This document shows positions 58,430-64,000 of a DNA stretch of 64,000 nucleotides, piece after piece. Source of the DNA: DASYXW01 sp035934405 (GTDB taxonomy: Bacteria; Acidobacteriota; Terriglobia; UBA7540); assembly GCA_035934405.1 (NCBI GenBank), contig DASYXW010000089.1:62001-126000 (forward strand), written 5' to 3'. Positions within the stretch are counted from its first letter, which is position 1; the number at the start of each line of letters is the position of its first letter. The notes under the pieces were generated by a model. It was not told where the DNA came from, did no database searches, and was given only the letters and a program-made list of their open reading frames with translations. The position numbers were made by a program, and so were the translations under genes.

Positions 58430-58984
58430 ATGTTTGTGCCCAAAAGGATGTTTCTGACCAAAGGTGTGGGGAAACACCGCGAGAAGCTGACCAGCTTCGA
58501 GCTGGCGCTGCGCAACGCCGGAATCGCCGCCTGCAATCTGGTGCGCGTCTCCAGCATCTTCCCGCCACGATGCAAGCTGGTTTCCCGGTCGGAAGGCGTG
58601 AAGGAGCTTCAGCCGGGCGCCGTGACTTTTGTGGTGATGAGCGAGAACTCCACCCGCGAGCCGCATCGCCTGATTGCCGCTTCGGTGGGCGTGGCGCTGC
58701 CCGCCGACCGCGACACTTACGGGTATCTTTCCGAGCACCACTCGTTTGGTGAGACCGAGGAAGTGGCAGGCGAATACGCCGAGGAGCTGGCGGCGGAAAT
58801 GCTCGCCACGACGCTCGGCGTGGAATTCGACCCCGACCGGAGCTGGGACGAGAAGAAGGAAATCTACCGCATCTCCAACAAAATCGTCCGCACGCTGGAA
58901 GTCACGCAGTCGGCTATCGGCGACAAGCGCGGCTTGTGGACTACGGTGCTCGCGGCGTCGATCCTGCTCGGAGTGGACGAGTAA
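58430..58984 (+). CDS. pdaD: Pyruvoyl-dependent arginine decarboxylase
   Basis: The protein has 184 residues. FVPKRMFLTKGVGKHREKLT and SFELALRNAGIAACNLVRVS lead to the self-cleavage site Ser41-Ser42 in VSSIFPPR, which yields the pyruvoyl group on the larger subunit. FVVMSENSTREPHRLIAASV, GYLSEHHSFGE and the C-terminal helices match the family. It converts arginine to agmatine. The deoxyhypusine-synthase-like gene follows on the same strand after 64 nt, suggesting a short polyamine operon. GAGG lies 10 nt before the ATG. Confidence 0.92.
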   Translation: MFVPKRMFLTKGVGKHREKLTSFELALRNAGIAACNLVRVSSIFPPRCKLVSRSEGVKELQPGAVTFVVMSENSTREPHRLIAASVGVALPADRDTYGYLSEHHSFGETEEVAGEYAEELAAEMLATTLGVEFDPDRSWDEKKEIYRISNKIVRTLEVTQSAIGDKRGLWTTVLAASILLGVDE

Positions 58985-59048
58985 GCGGCGGTCGTCCTCA
59001 GAGGTTTACATCCTAGCTGCAAAGGGCCGGCGCTACCTGGACTGATTC

Positions 59049-60086
59049 ATGCGTAAAAACCAAATTCTTTCCCAGCCCACCCGACCCGTCTCGATTGACG
59101 GCCAGAAGAACGTGGCGGCGCTGCTCGAGAAAATGCAGGGGATCAGTTTCCAGGGGCGGACGCTCGCGACCGCCTATCAAATCTGGAAGCGCATGCTTTC
59201 CGACCGCGTGATGATCATGATGGGCATGTCGGGCGCCATGGTGCCGGCCGGGATGCGCCGCCTGGTGGTCTATATGATTAAGAACCGCCTGATTGATTGC
59301 CTGGTCTCGACCGGCGCCAACTTTTTCCACGATATTCACGAGACCCTCGGCCGCTACCATTTCCAGTGCGCGCCGGAAATCGACGACGTGGTGCTGCAGA
59401 AGCATCTCATCGACCGCATGTACGACACGCTGGCTGATGAAGAGGAGTTTCGCGAAGCGGACGAGATGATCGGCCACTTCGCCTCCACGCTCGACCAGTC
59501 GCGGCCTTACACTACGCGCGAATTCCTCAACCTGCTCGGCAAGCATCTGGCGCAGCGCGCCAAGGAAGACGGCATCGTGACCGCCGCTTACAAGGCTGGC
59601 GTGCCGCTCTATTGCCCCGCCGTGGGCGATTCCTCCATCGGCATCGGCATTGCCGAGAACCGCCACCTCGGCAAGAACCACTTTACGTTCGACGTAGTCG
59701 GCGACGTGCTCGAGACCGCGCGCCTGGCGGCCGACTCTCCCGCCAGTGCCGTCATCTACTTCGGCGGCGGCACGCCCAAGAATTTCGTGAATCAGACCGA
59801 GGTCACGGCCACCTTCATCCGCAATTCCCATAACGGCCACAAATACGCCGTGCAGGTGGTCACCGACGCGCCGCACTGGGGCGGGCTTTCCGGCTGCACC
59901 TTTGCCGAATCGCAAAGCTGGGGCAAGATCGCCCACGATGCCAAGATGGTGGATTGCCACTGTGACTCCACCATCGCCATGCCGATGCTCGTCACCGCTC
60001 TTTCCGAGAATGCCGCGCTGATCCGCAAGCGGAAGAAACCCGTGTTCGAGATGGAGCGCGAACTCAAGTTCACGTTTCCGAGGTGA
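59049..60086 (+). CDS. Deoxyhypusine synthase-like protein (probable polyamine enzyme)
   Basis: The protein has 345 residues. MIMMGMSGAMVPAGMRRLVV, LVSTGANFFHDIHETLGRYH, YCPAVGDSSIGIGIAENRHL and YFGGGTPKNFVNQTEV give the NAD-binding and spermidine-binding parts of the deoxyhypusine synthase family. ESQSWGKIAHDAK carries Lys293, the counterpart of the catalytic lysine that forms the enzyme-aminobutyl intermediate. Bacteria lack hypusinated eIF5A, so bacterial homologs are thought to transfer the aminobutyl group to a diamine, making homospermidine or related polyamines. Its position after arginine decarboxylase fits this. The Shine-Dalgarno is weak. Confidence 0.88.
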   Translation: MRKNQILSQPTRPVSIDGQKNVAALLEKMQGISFQGRTLATAYQIWKRMLSDRVMIMMGMSGAMVPAGMRRLVVYMIKNRLIDCLVSTGANFFHDIHETLGRYHFQCAPEIDDVVLQKHLIDRMYDTLADEEEFREADEMIGHFASTLDQSRPYTTREFLNLLGKHLAQRAKEDGIVTAAYKAGVPLYCPAVGDSSIGIGIAENRHLGKNHFTFDVVGDVLETARLAADSPASAVIYFGGGTPKNFVNQTEVTATFIRNSHNGHKYAVQVVTDAPHWGGLSGCTFAESQSWGKIAHDAKMVDCHCDSTIAMPMLVTALSENAALIRKRKKPVFEMERELKFTFPR

Positions 60087-60252
60087 CCTTGCGATTCGAC
60101 GGAGCCTTTTGCTTCGTGGACGAAGGCACCAGCTCGTCGCCAGGGACAGGCGGTCTGCCTCGACCCGCGCGCCGCAGGATCCGCTTGGCCTTGCCGATAT
60201 CGGCTCGGCTGGAGCGCTCGCGAAAATATTCCTCGGTGCGCAAACGCGGCAT
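60070..60252 (-). CDS. Possible small basic protein
   Basis: The frame has 60 residues from the ATG at 60252: MPRLRTEEYFRERSSRADIG, then KAKRILRRAGRGRPPVPGDE. The even helical start and the Pro-Pro-x-Pro-Gly-Asp-Glu turn look protein-like, and TATACT lies 9 nt before the ATG. Its 3' end overlaps the end of the deoxyhypusine-synthase-like gene by 17 nt. There is no Shine-Dalgarno. I do not recognise a family, and it could be chance. Confidence 0.35.
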   Translation of the reverse strand: MPRLRTEEYFRERSSRADIGKAKRILRRAGRGRPPVPGDELVPSSTKQKAPSNRKVTSET

Positions 60253-60350
60253 GATGATGCTAGTATACGACTTGCCAGGGCGGGATACGATGCCCAAGCG
60301 CACAGTTTCGCTCTGCCCTAGCCGACCATTTCAGCATAGCGGAGGTAGCT

Positions 60351-61154
60351 ATGAGAGATTTGGCAATTCTGATTCTGGCTGTGGCTTTTTGTCGGCCCCT
60401 TGGGCTCACCGCCCGACCATTGGCAACTGCACAGCAGAATCAGGCGTCCATGCCTTCCTCTTCAAAGCTGACAAACAAAGATGTCCTGGAAATGGTCAAG
60501 AATGGACTCGGAGAAGACATCGTTGTCGCCAAGATTCAAGCGTCCCCCTGTGATTTCGATACTTCCCCGACCGCACTATCGGACCTTAAGGCGGCTGGCG
60601 TCTCGAACGGCGTCATTTTGGCTATGGTGAAAGCCCACGCTCCGAGCAAGACCACGGACCGAGCTGCTCCGCCAACGCTTCACGCCGCCGCGCAGCCTCC
60701 TGCGCCAAGCGAAGCAGTCGCCTCGGCACCGAGCAATCCGAACGGATACCAGATTTCTTATGTAAAATCGGGACGGAAGTCGAAGTACGGTCTCAGCAGT
60801 AAGCCTTACGACAAGATCTCAGAGTACGTCCAGACAAAACTGGTCGAGGCTTTGGATGTCAAAGGCCTAAAGACGGCTGCCAGTCTCGACGGCAACTGTT
60901 GCCGTCTTTCCATTGAGTTGCTTGAGGTCACGGCTCACCCCGCCGTCTTCAAAAAGCCCGGGATGGACGTCTCCGCCAACCTGACTGTTACTGAGGTAAG
61001 CGGCAAAATGATTTACTCGAAGGGCTACCGCGGCGAATCCCGTACCATGATGAACACTTACGGCCACCTGATAAACCATGCCTGCGAGGACATGGTCGCG
61101 AATATGTCTCAAGACGAAAGCTTGCTTCGCGTGCTTGCCACCGGGAAGCTATGA
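60351..61154 (+). CDS. Secreted hypothetical protein with NKDV-DFDTSP domain
   Basis: The protein has 267 residues; GGAGG lies 5 nt before the ATG. A signal peptide ends near TARPLATAQ. Residues about 38-98 (LTNKDVLEMVKNGLGEDIVV, SPCDFDTSPTALSDLKAAGV, SNGVILAMVKA) form a short helical domain that I recall in many acidobacterial exported proteins. A Pro/Ala linker follows. The C-terminal 140 residues are alpha/beta with a Cys-Cys pair (DGNCCRLSIELLEV) and MIYSKGYRGESRTMMNTYGH. It is probably periplasmic or a surface protein. Function unknown. Confidence 0.75.
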   Translation: MRDLAILILAVAFCRPLGLTARPLATAQQNQASMPSSSKLTNKDVLEMVKNGLGEDIVVAKIQASPCDFDTSPTALSDLKAAGVSNGVILAMVKAHAPSKTTDRAAPPTLHAAAQPPAPSEAVASAPSNPNGYQISYVKSGRKSKYGLSSKPYDKISEYVQTKLVEALDVKGLKTAASLDGNCCRLSIELLEVTAHPAVFKKPGMDVSANLTVTEVSGKMIYSKGYRGESRTMMNTYGHLINHACEDMVANMSQDESLLRVLATGKL

Positions 61155-61313
61155 GGGCCGCAGACGCGCTGACAAGATTATCCGAAGATCCCGTCAGGAA
61201 AGAAAGACAAGATCGAGCGTGAATCCATGGGTTTGACAGGAATCTTTGACAAGAGGCCGATCTTCTTTCCTCTGCGGTTTAGAGTGTGACAACTTGCTGG
61301 CAAAAGGAGGGCT

Positions 61314-61541
61314 ATGACCTTTAATGGAATGACGCTTTGCAGGGTCCCTGGACAAGAAGACCAGTTTATGATCATTCTCTTGGACACCCAGTTACACAAC
61401 CCGTTTACGGAAACCTCAATACCCCTTTCGCGCGACGAAGCGTCTAACAAGCTCCGGGAGATGAAGGTGCCGGAGGACGAAATCGAATCTCTCTTCGTTC
61501 AGGCAAAACCGTGTTGGGAATCCCAAGGTTCGGAGCAATGA
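61314..61541 (+). CDS. Small hypothetical protein
   Basis: The protein has 75 residues and a strong AAGGAGG (61304-61310) close to the ATG. MTFNGMTLCRVPGQEDQFMI, ILLDTQLHNPFTETSIPLSR and DEASNKLREMKVPEDEIESL suggest a small alpha/beta domain with an acidic helical end. No signal peptide or membrane helix is present. I do not recognise a family. It stands alone, 159 nt after the secreted-protein gene. Confidence 0.6.
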   Translation: MTFNGMTLCRVPGQEDQFMIILLDTQLHNPFTETSIPLSRDEASNKLREMKVPEDEIESLFVQAKPCWESQGSEQ

Positions 61542-61716
61542 GCATGGAGCCGCCCGTCCCTTCCCCTACCCTGGAGTCGCGGCCCATACATCCACGCGCC
61601 TCACTTGAAGTAACCCCCCTTCCGGTGCTACCCTCAATTGTCACATCACGCGACGATCCAGCAATCGAGCCGGCCGCATCGTTCCACACCAGCGGCCCTG
61701 CGTAAGTCGAGGCACA

Positions 61717-64000
61717 ATGGGAGCAAACGCAAAAAAAGATCCGTTTGGCGCGCGTGCCGCCCTCAAGACCAGCGCAGGGGACGCAAGCATTTACCGCCTG
61801 GACCGCCTCAGGCAAGCCGGGGTTGGGGCCGACGCGGTCTCGCGGCTGCCGTTTTCCATCAAGCTGCTGCTCGAATCGCTGCTGCGCAACTGTGACGGCG
61901 AGCTGGTGCGCCAAGAGGACGTTCTGACGCTCGCCGCCTGGAACGCGAAATCACCCGCGTCCCGCGAAGTGCCCTTCAAGCCGGCGCGCGTCATCCTGCA
62001 GGATTTTACCGGAGTGCCCGCTGTGGTGGATCTCGCTGCGATGCGCTCGGCGATGAAGCGCCTGGGCGGCGACCCTGCAAAGATCAATCCGCTCGTGCCT
62101 GTCGACCTGGTGATTGACCACTCCGTGCAGGTGGACGTTTTCGGCAGCCTCGTCGCCTTGCAGACCAACGCCGACATGGAGTTCCAGCGCAACCGCGAGC
62201 GTTACGAATTCCTGCGCTGGGGCCAGAAAGCCTTCGCCAATTTCCGTGTCGTGCCGCCGGCCACAGGCATCGTCCACCAGGTGAACCTGGAGTTTCTCGC
62301 CAAGGTGGTGCTGGCGCAAAAGGAAGATGGCGAGACGATCCTCCTACCCGACACCCTCGTCGGCACCGATTCGCACACCACCATGATCAATGGCCTCGGC
62401 GTACTGGGCTGGGGCGTGGGCGGCATCGAGGCCGAGGCGGCGATGCTCGGGCAGCCGTACTATTTCCTCACGCCGCAGGTGGTCGGCTTCAAGATGAAAG
62501 GGAGGCTGCGCGAGGGCGTCACCGCCACCGACCTGGTGCTCACCGTCACCGAAATGCTGCGCAAGAAAGGCGTCGTCGACAAGTTCGTGGAGTTTTACGG
62601 TGACGGCCTCTCCCAGATGTCGCTCGCCGACCGCGCCACCATCGGCAACATGTCGCCCGAGTACGGCGCCACTATGGGCTTCTTCCCCGTCGATGCCGAG
62701 ACGCTGCGTTACCTGCGCCAGACCGGCCGCACCGAAGAAGAAGTGGATCGCGTGGAGCGCTATACCAAGGAACAGGGCCTCTTCCGCACCGATCAGACGC
62801 CCGATCCCGTTTTCTCCGACGCGATGGAACTGGACCTTGGGAGCGTCGAGCCGAGCCTGGCGGGGCCCAAGCGCCCGCAGGATCGCGTGCCGCTTTCGGC
62901 CATGAAAGCCGCTTTTCGGAAGGCTTTGACCGCGCCGGTGAAGGATCGCGGTTTCGGCCTGCCGGAAGGGGAGCTGGCTCGTTCCGCCATGGTGCAATCG
63001 AACGGCGACCAATCGAAACTGGGCCATGGCGCCGTGGTGATTGCGGCCATCACCTCCTGCACCAACACGTCGAATCCTGCCGTGATGCTCGCGGCCGGGC
63101 TGCTGGCGAAGAAGGCTGCCGAGCGCGGCTTGAAGGTCCCGCGATACGTGAAGACGAGTCTCGCGCCCGGCTCCAAGGTGGTGACGGAATACCTGAAGGC
63201 GGCGGGACTGCTGGAATCGCTCGAGGCGCTGCGATTTGATCTTGTAGGCTACGGCTGTACCACCTGCATCGGCAACAGCGGACCGCTGCCGCCCGAAGTG
63301 GCGCAGGCCGTCACCGAGAATCAGCTTGTGGCCGCGGCGGTGCTTTCCGGCAACCGCAATTTCGAGGGGCGCGTTCACCCACAGGTGCGGGCGAATTACC
63401 TGGCGTCGCCACCGCTCGTTGTCGCTTATGCACTCGCAGGCACGGTTGATACCGACCTTCACACCGAACCGCTCGGTAAAGACCGCCAGGGGAAGCCGGT
63501 TTTTCTGCGCGATATCTGGCCCGCGCAGGAGGAAGTCAGCGAAATCATGGGCCGGTCGATCCGGCCTGAGATGTTCCGCCGGTCTTACGGCAACGTGTGG
63601 GACGGCAACCCGACGTGGAACGCGATCCCGGTGGCGGGTGGCGCGCTCTATGATTGGCGCCCGGATTCGACGTATATCCAGGAGCCGCCGTTCTTCACCG
63701 AATTGAGCCGTGATCCCAAGCCTATCGGTGAAATCCACGGCGCGCGGATGCTGGCGCTTCTGGGCGATTCGATCACCACCGACCACATCTCGCCCGCCGG
63801 AGACATCGCGGCCGACAGCCCCGCCGGACGTTATCTGAACGAGCATAATCTGCAGAAGAAAGATTTCAATTCTTACGGTTCCCGCCGCGGTAACGACCGC
63901 GTGATGGTACGCGGCACCTTCGCCAATGTTCGTTTGAAGAACCTCCTCGTTCCCGGCTCGGAGGGCAACGTGACGGTTCATTTCCCCGACGGCGACCGCA
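61717..64000 (+). CDS. acnA: Aconitate hydratase (AcnA type), 3' end outside the window
   Basis: The ATG at 61717 follows CGAGG by 4 nt. About 761 residues of some 900 are visible. SIYRLDRLRQAGVGADAVSR, LPFSIKLLLESLLRN and VILQDFTGVPAVVDLAAMR open the AcnA/IRP branch; PLVPVDLVIDHSVQVD and LPDTLVGTDSHTTMINGLGV follow. The iron-sulfur cluster ligands are in ITSCTNTSNP and GYGCTTCIGNSGPL. GDSITTDHISPAGDI begins the C-terminal swivelling domain, which is cut off. It interconverts citrate and isocitrate in the TCA cycle. It is not followed by its stop codon within this window. Confidence 0.97.
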   Translation, partial: MGANAKKDPFGARAALKTSAGDASIYRLDRLRQAGVGADAVSRLPFSIKLLLESLLRNCDGELVRQEDVLTLAAWNAKSPASREVPFKPARVILQDFTGVPAVVDLAAMRSAMKRLGGDPAKINPLVPVDLVIDHSVQVDVFGSLVALQTNADMEFQRNRERYEFLRWGQKAFANFRVVPPATGIVHQVNLEFLAKVVLAQKEDGETILLPDTLVGTDSHTTMINGLGVLGWGVGGIEAEAAMLGQPYYFLTPQVVGFKMKGRLREGVTATDLVLTVTEMLRKKGVVDKFVEFYGDGLSQMSLADRATIGNMSPEYGATMGFFPVDAETLRYLRQTGRTEEEVDRVERYTKEQGLFRTDQTPDPVFSDAMELDLGSVEPSLAGPKRPQDRVPLSAMKAAFRKALTAPVKDRGFGLPEGELARSAMVQSNGDQSKLGHGAVVIAAITSCTNTSNPAVMLAAGLLAKKAAERGLKVPRYVKTSLAPGSKVVTEYLKAAGLLESLEALRFDLVGYGCTTCIGNSGPLPPEVAQAVTENQLVAAAVLSGNRNFEGRVHPQVRANYLASPPLVVAYALAGTVDTDLHTEPLGKDRQGKPVFLRDIWPAQEEVSEIMGRSIRPEMFRRSYGNVWDGNPTWNAIPVAGGALYDWRPDSTYIQEPPFFTELSRDPKPIGEIHGARMLALLGDSITTDHISPAGDIAADSPAGRYLNEHNLQKKDFNSYGSRRGNDRVMVRGTFANVRLKNLLVPGSEGNVTVHFPDGDR

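Noticed and set aside
62344..63981. Long minus-strand reading frame inside the aconitase gene
   Set aside because: The plus strand carries all aconitase motifs; the antisense frame is a shadow.

Overview
The window looks like a high-GC chromosome segment of a Gram-negative soil or sediment bacterium, most likely an acidobacterium. The evidence is two Oar-type TonB-dependent receptors with N-terminal carboxypeptidase-regulatory domains, a secreted VPS10/Asp-box protein, a FHA/PP2C/Ser-Thr kinase cluster, a kinase with a TonB-C tail, and many secreted proteins of unknown function. The taxonomic call is inference from gene content; no rRNA or tRNA gene was seen.

Layout. 1-9663: a truncated member of a paralogous hypothetical family, a pilin-like protein, a secreted BamE-like protein, a GH35 beta-galactosidase divergent from a VPS10-like protein, a PilZ protein, a second pilin-like protein and a CAP-domain protein. 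10241-26788: a putative nucleoside-scavenging locus with three nucleoside hydrolases, two TonB-dependent receptors, a LacI-type regulator, a glycosidase/formylglycine-generating-enzyme-like fusion and an exported adenosine-deaminase-like protein. 26837-32309: a phosphosignalling cluster on the minus strand (protease-TM-FHA, zinc ribbon-FHA, PP2C phosphatase, Ser/Thr kinase-TM-TonB-C). 32700-34500: an AT-richer patch with a small unknown gene and a frameshifted DNA-methyltransferase remnant. 34973-44389: lon, DUF2252, a HAMP sensor-like protein, a PspC protein, a T4-lysozyme-like muramidase, a HigBA toxin-antitoxin pair and an S46 peptidase. 44450-47760: an accessory patch with a second copy of the paralogous family, a ParE-type toxin-antitoxin pair, a DUF4145/HEPN-like gene and a dispersed inverted-repeat family around them. 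47875-53449: a secreted protein, an APC permease, a HIT hydrolase next to an internally deleted IS630-type element, a SpoIIE-type phosphatase and a VapBC pair. 53544-64000: glnE and glnA (nitrogen assimilation), pyruvoyl arginine decarboxylase with a deoxyhypusine-synthase-like enzyme (polyamines), small secreted or unknown proteins, and an aconitase that runs off the end.

How the genes may work together. In the scavenging locus, the receptors could import ligand across the outer membrane while periplasmic nucleoside hydrolases and the deaminase process it, under the LacI-type regulator, whose palindromic candidate sites lie in front of its own gene and of the first receptor gene. GlnA keeps the tyrosine at position 397 that GlnE would modify. 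The decarboxylase and the deoxyhypusine-synthase-like protein suggest agmatine-to-(homo)spermidine metabolism.

The most unusual non-coding signals are arrays of 7-nt (once 8-nt) tandem repeats of different sequence in many spacers; the inverted-repeat family around the ParE and HEPN genes; two toxin-antitoxin operons whose predicted promoters give leaderless mRNAs; and an IS630-type remnant with intact ends and flanking TA dinucleotides. All functions are read from sequence motifs and remembered families; no database search was possible.
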